A program made the translations under genes and the position numbers. From positions 46,969,388-47,033,387 of the forward strand of contig CM034593.1 of NCBI GenBank assembly GCA_020091685.1: a stretch of DNA of 64,000 bases. Reading direction: 5' to 3'. This DNA comes from Lutjanus erythropterus. Taxonomy: Eukaryota; Chordata; Actinopteri; Lutjaniformes; Lutjanidae. A model generated the notes under the pieces. That model did no database searches. It saw nothing but the letters and a program-made list of their open reading frames with translations, and was not told the DNA's origin. Of the stretch, positions 55,501 through 64,000 are shown one piece after another. Every line of letters begins with the position of its first letter. The first letter of the stretch is position 1.

Positions 55501-57951
55501 CCATTTAGAATAAAATAGACCATAAAGCAGGGCTCCAGTATGATTGACAGGTCAGTCTAATGGCCCTTTTCCATACACAGAGCTGGCCTGGCTTGACTTG
55601 GTTTGACTGGGCCCATCAGCCCAGCATGGCAGGGGTTGCATTCTATTACAACAGGGCTACCCACTTGAGGCTGTGTCTTTTAACTGAAGACGAGCTCAAG
55701 GAGGCTTGAGTCGAGCAGCTGCAAAACGGTGGATAAACCGTTCAAATACATCTCTGGGATAAACACACCGTTTTCTTAAATTCTTCACAATAAAAGTCCC
55801 CTGGTGTTTCTACACACACAAGGTGAGCATCACAACCCTCGTTTGTTTGAGGGGAGAAAAGGGGGGTCGTCACGGGTTGGACATGGCCAGCAAGACACCA
55901 CCACAGCCCACTTGGAGGTGGGTCAGGCTTGTTTCGGCCCCCGCTACAGAGTAGGTCCATCTTGGGCGTGGCTTGGTGCAGCTCTGCGCGATAAAAGTGG
56001 TCATGGAAATGCAAATCAGCACAGCAAGGTTTGACACAGCACGGCCAGTGGAAAAGCCCCCTAAGTGAATCCACCCAGTGCAACACACCAAACTCAAAGC
56101 AAACTGTCAAACTAAACAACGCTGATCGAAGATTTTGTTACTGCATCACCTATTTTGCTTCAAATGTTTTCAGAAACATGCTTTTGTGACTGTTCATTTG
56201 TAACACAAAAAAAGATCTTGACCAGGCAGCCGGGTCGTGCCAAGAAGGTAAACTCTCGCAAGAGCTGTACGCCTGATCCCTAAACCTACAGGCTCTTCCA
56301 GATTTGGTTCCTGCAATCACTGCAACATCAGCAGAGACAACACATTCGTGGATGTTTTTAGGAAAAAAAAATCAATGCAGGCTTCACCAATTGCAATGCA
56401 ATATGACTTGAATGTGAATGTGGCTGTTTCTACATTGGCCATGCAAAAACAAACAATTCGAGCCAGGTTGGCTGAACACACAACCTTAACTAGCCCATGG
56501 CACAACACTTCAAAGCTGTTGGCCCTTCCAACCCAAACACCCTGAGAGCTATGGCCATGGAGGTCAGCCCTAAGAACGTTAGGGATGGTGATGGACTGAA
56601 AAGTCTCCATCAATGGGAGACATTTCTGATCTACACCCTCAGGTTTTCCCAAACCTGAATTTAATGATGGATTCCCTTGTTGTAATGCTACTTTAGACTG
56701 TTCAACAACTGTGTGATTGGGAAGTGTACAGTTGTCAGGCAACTTCGTCACATGACTACCTAGTTGGTTTTAAAAGCAACACCTGTTCCTTTTTGTCAGT
56801 TTATGCCTTGATGAAGTTTGGGTTAGAGTTAGGGAAAGATCATGGTTTGGGTTAAAATGATCACTCTCATGAGATATTTGTGGGTCTAGGGTTCCCTTCT
56901 AGACATGACCAGACAGCCGCCATTATGTTTCAGCTCAGTACAAACTGTAAAACTAGGCAGTGCTGATCAAATATGGATCAACATTTTGTTGTTATAATGT
57001 CCATTTCTCCTATTTAATGACTATTTACTATACTGTAAAATGGGAAAGATAGCGACCAGGCATGCTCACATTATTTCCTGCTGAATGGATGCAAGCACCG
57101 CCCAAGCTGCAGTACACCACCCACCAGTCTAACGGGTGATGTCACAGTGGACCTGTCCAATAATATACCGTCTATATTTTGGCTTCTCAACATTTTCTAA
57201 TCTGATCTTAAATCCCTGTTTTGTTTTGTTTTGTTTTCTGTCAAGTTGACTCATACAGGGTCCTCTAAGTTGGACTTGCCAAACCAAAAGCAGATGTGTC
57301 TGCAGATTTGTCAGATTGATTGTTAGCATACTCAACACTCCGATATATAGTGTGATATTGTTTTGGAATTTGTTTGTATGAATTATTAACATTAATTGCA
57401 GTGCACTGATCTGAGAGAGATGCATTTAAGAAATGCAGCCAGTGCTGATTTCATCTCATTAGATGCAGTTTTCTTATCTACACCTATTTAAGTTTCACAA
57501 TAGGTATTAAGGACATGTAAAAATAAAGACGCATTCATATGACCACACACAAAGCTTCCTATAGGGCTGCTAATGACCTGGCTTATTACTACAGTCTTGA
57601 CATTGTTGGCACTGGAAGGCAATTGCCTTGGTAATAGACCTACTGTATGACTACCATTAGCTGTAATTGTTGATTTTATAACTCCTTTGTATTTCTTTCT
57701 AAGCTACTGCAGGATAAATAAGCAAACAGTTCACTCTATAATGTTTTCTGAAGAAATGACCAAAGATAAAACAGAAGTCCGTCTGCGTGCAAATGTGCAA
57801 ACACTCACCAAGGTGCTGCTGGGAGGGTCTCGGAGGGGGCAGCGGTGGAGGAGGGGGGTTGCGGTGCACATTAGCGGCCATGCCGACACACCGGCACTGC
57901 CTGCTGCTCCAAGCCTGACCAGGAGGACACGTCCTGTTAGCTATTGGACAC
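43441..57951 (-). CDS. vegfc: vegfc, 3' part (three C-terminal exons)
   Basis: Vascular endothelial growth factor C: secreted ligand of VEGFR-3 that drives lymphatic and venous growth in vertebrates, made as a proprotein. Here only the C-terminal, silk-like propeptide part is present: exons 57809-57951, 47229-47544 and 43441-43549, minus strand, with phases joining 2-1, 1-2 and 2-stop. The product contains ANRTCPPG and CRC, a proline-rich linker, four Cys-rich BR3P-type repeats (C-x10-C-x-C-x-C) and the ending CEPGFSFSEEVCRCVPSHW. That ending distinguishes VEGF-C from VEGF-D. The PDGF/VEGF cystine-knot exons and signal peptide are not in the window and should lie beyond 64000. Introns here are 10264 and 3679 bp and are heavily invaded by repeats. 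Confidence 0.93.
45420..45600. promoter_or_regulatory. Candidate conserved non-coding element in vegfc intron
   Basis: Low-repeat sequence with homeodomain-like TAAT sites (AATGCTAATTAGG), GCCATATAGATATCATTAAA and TTATTGAACTAACTTGTGCA. It looks like vertebrate conserved enhancers in composition. This is inference; no comparison was possible. Confidence 0.3.
45895..46250 (+). repeat. Teleost dispersed repeat (GACGG/TTGAC family)
   Basis: GGTGGTGAAGCACCTACTGC (also at 43628-43645), TCAGTTCATCCTTAAGTTCA, then CCAAGTTTGATGAAATTCCC twice with drift, and TTCTTGATATATCGCG. Related to 1750-1930. Two internal units are repeated about 140 bases apart. Confidence 0.6.
46430..46890. mobile_element. MITE rich in GGGCTAA motifs
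   Basis: The left edge GTTTCACACTGCATTTAGCC and the right edge read backwards GTTTTTACACTGAATACTCT with TTAGCCCAGG form an imperfect inverted repeat. The interior has more than ten GGGCTAA/TTAGCCC motifs on both strands. No coding; TSD not resolved. Confidence 0.5.
47229..47544 (-). CDS. vegfc: vegfc exon: BR3P Cys-rich repeats
   Basis: Acceptor TCTCTACAG, donor TGCAG|GTAAGG. It encodes DIFSAD and then four repeats: CGPDKELDVETCQCVC, CGPNRHFDVNTCQCVC, CPLNYIFNKETCQCTC and CPRHQPLNKTKCSCEC. It ends FLKGRRFHQATC. This silk-like domain is retained with the growth factor during secretion and binds matrix. All Cys positions are intact. The open frame seems to start at ATG 47572, but that is intronic; the exon begins at 47544. 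Confidence 0.95.
47640..48130 (-). pseudogene. Tc1/mariner transposase C-terminal remnant
   Basis: The minus strand reads AERYKQVLERHMLPSRR, then RPCLFQRDNAKTHCGRV with the second catalytic Asp of the DDE triad, then VKVLD, and after a break WPACSPDLSPIENVW (about 47880). This is the signature order of Tc1-like transposases. The N-terminal paired-like DNA-binding domains and first Asp are absent. Stops and a frame break make it inactive. Confidence 0.85.
48998..49068. repeat. (TG)n with GCGCGCGCGC core
   Basis: A TG run, then TGCGCGCGCGCGCGTG, then TG again. Strictly alternating and a strong Z-DNA candidate. Confidence 0.95.
49198..49270 (-). mobile_element. Short LINE tail fragment
   Basis: ATAGAACTTTATTAACCCCG and GAGGACAGAACTGTC resemble the LINE tail at 789-1122. 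Too short for family assignment. Confidence 0.3.
49310..50290. repeat. AT-rich degenerate tandem array with ~0.57-kb higher-order repeat
   Basis: A unit of roughly 25 bases (GGGAACAAATTATGTAATT and variants) repeats for about 1 kb. A longer pattern recurs too: CAATTAAAAAAACATAAG at about 49499 and 50070, and TTGTGTAATTCAAATGTAGC at about 49552 and 50141. This indicates duplication of a block of about 570-590 bases. Non-coding. Confidence 0.75.
50606..50623 (+). promoter_or_regulatory. CTCF-like motif
   Basis: CACTAGCAGAGGGCAGTG fits the CTCF core well. Motif only. Confidence 0.35.
51363..51587 (-). mobile_element. tRNA-derived SINE, minus strand
   Basis: The minus strand begins GGGGTGGCAGTAGCTCAGTC. 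A box TAGCTCAGTCT lies at 51567-51577 and B box GGTTTCAAGTCC at 51521-51532. The body CTGGAGAGGTGCCAGTTGAC and GGTGCCCTTGAACCCCCAAC is a familiar teleost SINE. No clear TSD, so it is older than the SINE at 17717. Confidence 0.8.
51860..51874 (+). promoter_or_regulatory. CTCF-like motif
   Basis: CCACTAGAGGGTGCC, one base from the CTCF core. Confidence 0.35.
52509..52556. repeat. (TG)n microsatellite
   Basis: Uninterrupted TG run. The flanks (GATTGTGGAGATGTGTGTGC at about 52355 and GATTGCGGAGACATGTGTG at about 52496) are similar, suggesting an old duplication of about 140 bases that seeded the run. Confidence 0.9.
54885..54945. repeat. (CA)n microsatellites
   Basis: Two interrupted CA runs. 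Nothing else here. Confidence 0.85.
55300..55560 (+). repeat. Teleost dispersed repeat carrying a CTCF-like site
   Basis: CTAATGGCCAGCAGGGGGCG, CTTCTCACTTGATTCATGAG, TTCAATACAGCACTTTGTTC and TAGACCATAAAGCAGGGC occur in this order in a common fish repeat, as far as I recognise. Class unknown. Confidence 0.5.
55315..55327 (+). promoter_or_regulatory. Perfect CTCF core motif
   Basis: CCAGCAGGGGGCG matches the vertebrate CTCF consensus without deviation. It lies at the start of a dispersed repeat, inside the 10-kb vegfc intron. Confidence 0.45.
55561..56061. mobile_element. MITE with TAA duplication
   Basis: TAA flanks both sides (55558-55560, 56062-56064). The left end TGGCCCTTTTCCATAC and the right end read backwards GGGGGCTTTTCCACTG form an imperfect inverted repeat. 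A 3-bp TAA duplication suggests PIF/Harbinger. Frames inside are accidental. Confidence 0.55.
56210..56830 (+). pseudogene. Penelope-like element remnant with GIY-YIG domain
   Basis: The plus strand reads FGSCNHCNI, then GFTNCNAI, a stop, LECECGCFYIGHA, then SNPNTLRAMAMEVSPKNVRD and GLKSLHQWETFLIYTLR. The order Cys-rich motif, CxC-G-FYIG, then K-SL-Q-E-F-IYTLR is that of the GIY-YIG endonuclease domain at the C-terminus of Penelope-like retroelements. The following GATGAAGTTTGGG block resembles their 3' region. Stops and a frame change show it is dead; the reverse transcriptase is missing. Confidence 0.75.
57809..57951 (-). CDS. vegfc: vegfc exon: CRC segment and proline-rich linker
   Basis: Acceptor CTGTTAAAG at 57952, donor CTTG|GTGAGT at 57809. 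Starts in phase 2 and reads CPIANRTCPPGQAW then RQCRCVG. This aligns with the CQAANKTCP-to-CRC part of vertebrate VEGF-C just after the C-terminal processing site. It is followed by NPPPPPLPPPRPSQQHL. The proline block replaces the acidic/Ser-rich stretch I expect here. Confidence 0.88.
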
Positions 57952-58447
57952 CTTTAACAGAGAGAGACAGAGAGAGAATAGTCTCGATTTTGTCTGAGGT
58001 GGACACACAGTGTAAGGCTTTAGAAATCCTTGGTGTGGATGGTTGAGTGACTCTGAAAGGATTCAATTAATGGTCTGATGATAGCATGAAGTGGAAGTGA
58101 AATATCCTAAAAGACTGTCAGCTTTTTTTTTTTTTTTTTTTGCTACTCTTTGCTTTTGTTGAAGTATCTTACATTACCTTTATACAGTACAGTTCCACAC
58201 ATTCACATTAGGAAATGCTTGGCATGGTAATAGCACATAATATCATATAATTAAACTTTATGAGCCGCCCTCTTCAGACTCAGTCTCCTACTATAGAAAC
58301 TCACCTCTGTATGGGAGATTAGTGGAACCACTGTGATTCCAACCAGCAGCCCTGCAGCTGGAAGTTTGCATCTTCTAAATCTAGTTTGAACCCTTTTTTT
58401 TTAACTTTATCAAATTGCTAACTGGTGAACTAGAGTAACAGATTTGG

Positions 58448-58464
58448 CCACTTGGGGGCAGCAG
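58448..58464 (+). promoter_or_regulatory. CTCF-like motif
   Basis: CCACTTGGGGGCAGCAG fits the CTCF core with one deviation. Confidence 0.35.
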
Positions 58465-58530
58465 AAACAACTTGTGAACATATCATGATCTATTAAGTAA
58501 ATCCATTAAAGAATGTTTGAATATGAAGAC

Positions 58531-59170
58531 TAGAGTCCTGCATGGATTGGGACCTGTGGGTGACGTGCCAAAATGTGTAACCCCTGTAAAAAAAAATACA
58601 TAAATACACGGGTGCAGGCACGGGTAAAAATGAGCTAATTACAGGCTCCAGGAGGTGAGAACAATAACAGAACATATACAATACAATAATATGTTTTTTT
58701 CAGATCTTAAATGAAAATGACTGCAGTATTACATCAAGCCTGATCAGCCAGCAGGATTTTATTGTGAAAGCCTATGGCCCAACCTGTGACCTCACATCCA
58801 GCCAAACAATGTGGCATCATTGTTTGATCTGATGTAGACTAGCTGCTGGCAAAAATGGATGACATAAAGGCTAAAATAGCCAGTGGAGGATACCAAAATG
58901 CGTATAGTACATTGTTGAACATCAAGTCGTACGTTTTGGAGGATTTGGGCGTGCTCAAAGACTGTGAGAACATTGTCAGTGCTGCTTGCAAAATTTTTTA
59001 AAAAGTATTAGCTTTTGACAGCTGCAAGCTAGGCTCATTGTCACTGTGGAAAAACAGTGATAGCTGCAGGAGCTCAGGAGCTATGCCAGTAGAGAGTCAG
59101 CTTGTGGGGTCTGACTTAGAGATAATTGAAGGTGATGGTTTGGTTCCAGCTCTCAGCTTTGTGGGTGCAA
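58531..59170 (+). mobile_element. hAT element fragment, left end
   Basis: Begins TAGAGTCCTGCATGGATTGG with CACGGGTGCAGGCACGGG downstream, as in GGG-rich fish hAT ends. It then runs into a broken BED-finger transposase start at 58855. The right part is lost or replaced by a LINE fragment. No TSD was confirmed. Confidence 0.5.
58855..59140 (+). pseudogene. hAT transposase N-terminal remnant
   Basis: An ATG at 58855 opens 48 codons, MDDIKAKIASGGY then LGVLKDCENIVSAACKIF and a stop. The following bases read FDSCKLGSLSLWKNSDSC in a shifted frame. The layout (MDD-K-KIASG leader, C-x(n)-C, FD-x3-G, S-C) resembles BED-finger hAT leaders, but key ligands are gone. Confidence 0.4.
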
Positions 59171-59284
59171 GCGAGTGAGAGTTGAAAAACTGGAGCCATG
59201 GAGGACTCTGATGAATACAATCTAAAGCCTCAATTAAGAGCAGCGCCTCTAGCGCTGCCATTCCCTCTGACAATCAACAACCTT

Positions 59285-59690
59285 TTAAAGATAATGCATC
59301 TATCTATCCATCTATCCATCCATTTTCATCTGCTTATCCATGGTTGGGTTGCAGTGACAGCAGGCTAAACAAAGTACCAGAGGTCCCTCTACCCAACAAT
59401 GTTTTTCAACTCCTCCTGCGGTATTCCCAAAGCCACATAAGATATTAAATCATGCCATCAAGCTCTAGGTCTACCCCTGGGTCTCTTCCCAAATCACCTC
59501 AGCTGTCTCCCTCTAAAGTGAAGGCGTTCTACTCCAAGCTTCCTCTGGATGTTTGGGCTCTTCACCCCATCTCTCTATGAAGGTAGATCAACTGGTAAAT
59601 TGAAACCTTGTCTTCCTTTTCACTGCAATGATCTGGTACACCACCAGCATTACCTCTGACATTGTACTCAAACTCCACATGAGAATCCAT
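59285..59690 (-). mobile_element. Decayed non-LTR retrotransposon fragment
   Basis: ATCCATCTATCCATCCATTT, then CATCTGCTTATCCATGGTTG, CTCCTGCGGTATTCCCAAAG, CTAGGTCTACCCCTGGGTCT, TCTACTCCAAGCTTCCTCTG and GGTAGATCAACTGGTAAATTG. The order is that of a frequent fish LINE whose minus-strand 3' end carries GGATG repeats. Heavily mutated. Confidence 0.6.
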
Positions 59691-60624
59691 CAGGGTTTGG
59701 ATGTTGCTAAATCAGTGTACACATGATCTTACACAGGAATCTCCTTCTCTAATTTTGAGTTTGAGTTTAACTGTGTTAGACTGTCTTACTGTTGTTACTG
59801 TTCTTTGTGTGTTATTTCACTGTTTTTAACTGATATGTAATATCTGATATTACCTGGCTGACTGCAAACCAAAACACAACTTTTCAACCAGTGTTAAGTT
59901 ACTCTTAAACAAGGGTCTAAATTCTCCAACTTTCTCCAAACCTTCCAGTCTAATCTCATCTGATTCTTTTGACATGATCTCCAAAATGTTTATAGCACTG
60001 TCTAAATAACACAATCAACCCATCCAAAAAAGGCATAATCTCTTTGTATCTGATCTTCAGGAGTTGCCTGGGACGGAAACCGGGCAGTTAATTGGTTGAA
60101 GGAATGGGATTCCTCAGATCTGTATGCCTGTGAGTGTTAACACTCTTAACCCATTGCCCACGATAAGCCATTTCAAGGATTGCAGACAAATAAACACCTT
60201 GATCAAAGGCAGATTTCTTGGGTCTGCTTCAATCGGACAGTCAGGAGGGAGAAAGAAGCACCAGAAGATTATCTTTGATGAGATGCCTCTGGGATTTCAA
60301 ATTAAAAAAAAAAAAAGATATCTCTGGGATTTCTGCTGCCTCATGTCACTGTGTTCGGAACCAGAAATTTTCATACACCATACGAGGCCTTCTATTCTAA
60401 TACTGCACTTCTCAAGCTTTACAAATGTATCCAGTTCTTTATTATTAATTATTATATAACAGAACCAAACGACACATGGTAAATGGCTAACATATTTGGT
60501 ACTGAAAACTACAATCTAGTTAAGCATTCATCTAACAGACCTTAACTATTATAAAACTATCTGTGTTAGCTAGAGATTAACCAGTTTTAGCTATGCCAAT
60601 GGTCTGACACAGCTGGTGGTCAGT

Positions 60625-60655
60625 TACGTTACATTACGTTACGTTACGTAGCGTA
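60625..60655. repeat. (ACGTT)n short tandem repeat
   Basis: About six GTTAC/ACGTT pentamers with small drift, each bringing a CpG. Confidence 0.85.
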
Positions 60656-60671
60656 GCATTTCAAACATGCC

Positions 60672-61013
60672 TGAAAAGTTGAGCTCATTGAGGCCCGATG
60701 TTGGCAAAATTCCAAGACCAACCCAAACCCGATGCTTATTAGCCCAAACCTGATTACAGCCCAACATTTTACTTATAAAACTTCCCTCTGTGTGCCGAAC
60801 AGTTGGATTTTTGCAGTGAGAGGGACAATACATGCAGGGAACTGGAATTGGTAATGACTAAATTGGGAAGAAAAATGAAAATAAATTAATTAATTAACAA
60901 ATGAATAAAGTACAGCCTGAACCCGACATGAGCCTATGAAATATGTGAGAAATAAGGCCTTACCTGACGTGAACCCGGGTCACGTCGACTTCGGGCACAG
61001 ATCTCAAGCTCTA
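60672..61013. mobile_element. hAT-like MITE with CCCGA-rich ends
   Basis: The right end read backwards is TAGAGCTTGAGATCTGTGCC then CGAAGTCGACGTGACCCGGG. The left edge TTGAGCTCATTGAGGCCCGA is a weak match. Interior CCCAAACCCGATG motifs are typical of this fish repeat. No TSD found. Confidence 0.45.
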
Positions 61014-63307
61014 ATAAAATAAGTTACGTTGCATTTGCCATGGTACATATATGAAGTAAGTCATATGACACACAGGTAACTCAAAACCTTACCTAATGTG
61101 GAGTTTTGGTTTCACACAGGACACCAGTCTCAGCTTCCTTGGGAGGTCCTGTTGTTTGATCCATCCATCTTTAAATTTTCTTTCTCTTAGTACTACACCA
61201 CCAGATGCAAATGGGTTTGCAGTTGAGTTACTTCAAAAGTGCTTCAAGGGTACCTTGTGCATCTGTATGAGATGCAGAAGGCCATGACAAAATGTCAGTA
61301 TTTGATCACCTGGGAATGAGAACGGGCTCTATCCAGAATTTAAATTGCAAGAACTTTGGTTATCCAGAGTTTTCCTCTATCATACCTTGACCACGATCTT
61401 TCCTTAACTTTAACTAAATAGCTTTAGCTTCCTGAACACAGCTATAACTTCACCACACTGTAGTTTGTAGGTGATTAATCATTTGAAAACTTGTAGTGTT
61501 GTAGGATCCTTTGATATCAACATTCTGTTTGGGGAGACGTTCGGAAAAAAAATTAGAAAACAGTTCCTTTGACTTGTATGGCATTTTAATAGTAAATTAA
61601 TTTACTGTGGTTGCTGAGTTGATTAGGAGACTGGAAGGAGGCAGACTGTAGGCAAATAAACATCTCCATCAAAGAAAGTCCTCTTGGGTCAACTTCAGAT
61701 AGGTGGAGGAGAGTTGCTGATATCTCTCTGTGACTACAGCAGCTCTGCTGTTTGCTATGTTAAGATCACATGACCCTGGTATTTGTTTTCTCTGGTTAAA
61801 CTCTTCCTGTTTTCTTTTCCCCATCCTTTAATCATTTTTTATCCTTTCGTGTCTTTTTTCAGTCTTACTTTCACCTCATTTCTCCCTCACCGACTGCTCT
61901 TTACAAGATCAGAGCCACCATTTCTTAGAGTCTTTCAAGTTTGCTGTTGTAGTTGTAAAAATCATAGACACCGTCATGATAATCTTCTAACAGTCATCAT
62001 AGTAAGCTCTTGTAGCTGGATAGGATAACTGCACATGCTTTCCTGTTGCTGGAGTATTTACTGCAATACGTTTGTGATGAGTTGATGTAGTAAACTGGCG
62101 AATTATGTAGCACTAAACAAAGAACAGGAAATAACTTGATAGATGTGGATTTTGACGTAAGTAGAAGATTCCACTTTGCATTTGTCATGTGCAGCTATTT
62201 ATGATCAAAATCTGATTAGCTGCTGCACAAACAGATCTCTGATCACTTTAGTCATTCTAGAGGAAATGAGCAGCCTGACAATCAGCTGATGTGTCACTGT
62301 GCATGGGAGTGTCTCTCAGTTGAATCATGATGATTCAATCATCCCTCATGAACATGTCAGTATCGTAGAGGCTCAGTTGTTTCCTCATAGTTCTGTCAAT
62401 CTGTCCAATCATTTATGTGCAACGTCCCTCTAGGCTGATTCATTGCATTTCCTGTTTTATTCCAGTAAGTTTGTGGTAACATCTCTTGTCATTTCACTTC
62501 CGGCCCTCCACCTGTGCTGCCCCTGGGATTTGCCATCAGCCAAACCCGTTCATCACTGTCCCTGGGGACGGTTTTACAAAGATATTTTAGACTAGTTGCT
62601 ACTGTCAGACTAGTCTTAATTTTGCTCATAGATTAGTCAATTGCAAGTTAGACCAGTTTACAAAAATAAAGACTGACTAAATTTAAGACCTTATGCCCAG
62701 GCTGACTCAGGTGAAATACCCAGCTTACCATGGTAACAATCAGTTGCACCTAGCAACAAAAAAAGAGGAAAACATGGCTCATAATTGGTGGTTTGCTAAC
62801 ATTTTTTTTTTCTTTTCCAGTTTTTGAACATTTTCATGTTCACTGTCACTACAAGTGTTTTCCGCATCAGATTTTTTTTTTCTTTTTTTTGTGTTGTTAC
62901 CGTCTTCACTAAACTTAGTTAAAGTAAAATATCTTTTCAACTGTTTTCAACTAAATTCCTCCAAAAGACACAGACTCCCTGCTGGGGTAAACAGAGCTGA
63001 GCTGTAAGATGCAATCACTCAGTCTGACATTTATTTTATTTTGAAAAAGGCCTTAATTTACCCAGAATTCATTGTGCTGTTCCATTAAACTGAACGGCCT
63101 CAGTCAAAGTCTGTCTTTGTAAAATTGACTCCTGCCCTTATGCCGAGTTCCAGTCAAAGTCGGAGGTTGATATTTCCCAGTTAAAATTTCCAAAATTAAT
63201 TCCAGGTGCACTATGCCAAACATAAACTAAAAAGATGGCTGAATGCAACATTTTTTTTTTGTAAACTGAACTCTCAGAACTCTCAGGGGAAAACGGTTAC
63301 CTGTTAC

Positions 63308-63713
63308 TAGGGATGTATACCTCACCGACTGAGACGATTTGATACGTATTGCGATACATGTTCAATGACTGAAATTTTTAAACAGCCAATGATTTGGTAC
63401 AATACGATTCAGCCTTGTGACGATACAATACAATATGATCCAATACGAGATGATGCAATGAGTGAAACTTTACATGTTGATGCTAGATGTGTTGGGTACT
63501 ATTACTTGAAAAAAGAAATCCTGATAGTTTTACTAAATCCAGTAACAGGAAATGCAACATTTCTGCATCCTAATGAGATGTATCAATATGGTAGTGCTGT
63601 ATTGGCTTTTTCTGATTCACGTTCAACTTTTTACCGTTACAGGCTGTCTTAACCCATATCTTTCACATTAAAGCCTGATGCGTTGGATGCATGAGAAAAT
63701 CATTACACCCCTA
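63308..63713. mobile_element. Short hAT-like element
   Basis: The left end TAGGGATGTATACCTC and the right end read backwards TAGGGGTGTAATGATT are an imperfect inverted repeat. Flanking octamers CCTGTTAC and CCAGCCAC agree at only 5 of 8 positions, so the duplication is decayed or absent. Subterminal GATACGTATTGCGATAC-type repeats resemble those of 5495-6609. The frame 63365-63652 is not a known protein. Confidence 0.5.
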
Positions 63714-64000
63714 CCAGCCACCTAATGACATTGGAGACACATTTGATTTACATGCAGAACAGGCTCAGTTCAGTGATAGTGTTTGTTATTTTTCTCACAT
63801 ACAGGCAAATATTATTTATGTTGCCTTTTAGTCGATCGTTAGTCATGAAGATGGGGTAGATGGATTTGCCCCGAGTCTACAAGTACAAACTGGCATTCCA
63901 TTTTATTTTTTGAGTTTTGGGTCATCTGGAGCACAGCAGTGGTTCACCCCGTCCCCTGTTTTCTTTGCTCCTTGCCAGATTGTCTTTGTTGTACCTCATG

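Larger units (their letters stand above)
47545..57808 (-). other. vegfc: vegfc intron, 10264 bp
   Basis: Bounded by CTTG|GTGAGT and TCTCTACAG. It contains the Tc1 remnant, GT runs, the AT-rich array 49310-50290, a SINE, a repeat with a CTCF-like site, a MITE and a Penelope remnant, all listed separately. Parts 50300-51340, 52600-54880 and 56840-57800 hold nothing I can assign. Confidence 0.8.
57952..64000 (-). other. vegfc: vegfc upstream intron (incomplete)
   Basis: From the exon acceptor at 57952 to the window end I find no further vegfc exon. The cystine-knot exon motifs were sought on the minus strand and not seen. The repeats at 58531, 59285, 60625, 60665 and 63308 are listed separately; 61014-63307 holds nothing I can name. 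Confidence 0.6.

Noticed and set aside
55742..56119. 125-codon minus-strand frame
   Set aside because: Lies inside the TAA-flanked MITE, and frames exist on both strands; an artefact of GC-rich repeat sequence.
58531..61013. One full-length hAT element from TAGAGTCC to GCTCTA
   Set aside because: The flanking octamers ATGAAGAC and ATAAAATA do not match and the ends differ, so I treat them as separate fragments.

Overview
This window looks like nuclear DNA of a bony fish, probably a spiny-rayed teleost. It is AT-rich, crowded with microsatellites, and full of repeat families typical of teleosts: hAT elements with 8-bp target duplications, TTAA-flanked MITEs, tRNA-derived SINEs, Rex1/L2-type LINE tails, Tc1 and Penelope remnants. 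It also holds introns with GT/AG borders and a recognisable vertebrate gene. There are no operons, rRNA genes, tRNA genes or CRISPR arrays.

Layout. Positions 1-25 kb are a gene-poor stretch of nested and decayed repeats. Five elements here have checkable ends: two hAT elements with perfect 8-bp duplications (3997-4953 and 5495-6609), a Harbinger-like MITE (9981-10477), a SINE with a 10-bp duplication (17717-18067), and TTAA MITEs (1123-1596, 22603-22890, 24596-24929). Unassigned exon-like pieces lie on the minus strand at 20147-20525, between two copies of a local duplication.

Positions 25.9-32.2 kb are the most unusual part. Arms of a degenerate TACTGTAA/TTACAG repeat enclose a multi-exon minus-strand gene copy (29839-31878) whose C-terminal exons resemble a teleost SAMD3-like family. 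A structurally complete hAT/ZBED transposon (26129-29072, 15-bp inverted ends, perfect 8-bp duplication, 613-residue transposase interrupted by one 262-bp intron) has inserted into the left arm. At 33.5-36.5 kb lies a second, heavily decayed hAT transposase of the ZMYM1-like type on the minus strand.

Positions 42.9-64 kb carry the 3' half of vegfc on the minus strand: last exon 43441-43549, exon 47229-47544, exon 57809-57951. The VEGF-homology exons must lie beyond 64 kb. The introns hold a Tc1 remnant, a Penelope GIY-YIG remnant, a MITE pair, a SINE, an AT-rich higher-order tandem array, several CTCF-like motifs and one candidate conserved non-coding block. Transposon-derived proteins and vegfc do not form a pathway together; they share only position. 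The intergenic region downstream of vegfc (1-42.9 kb) shows no other convincing complete host gene.
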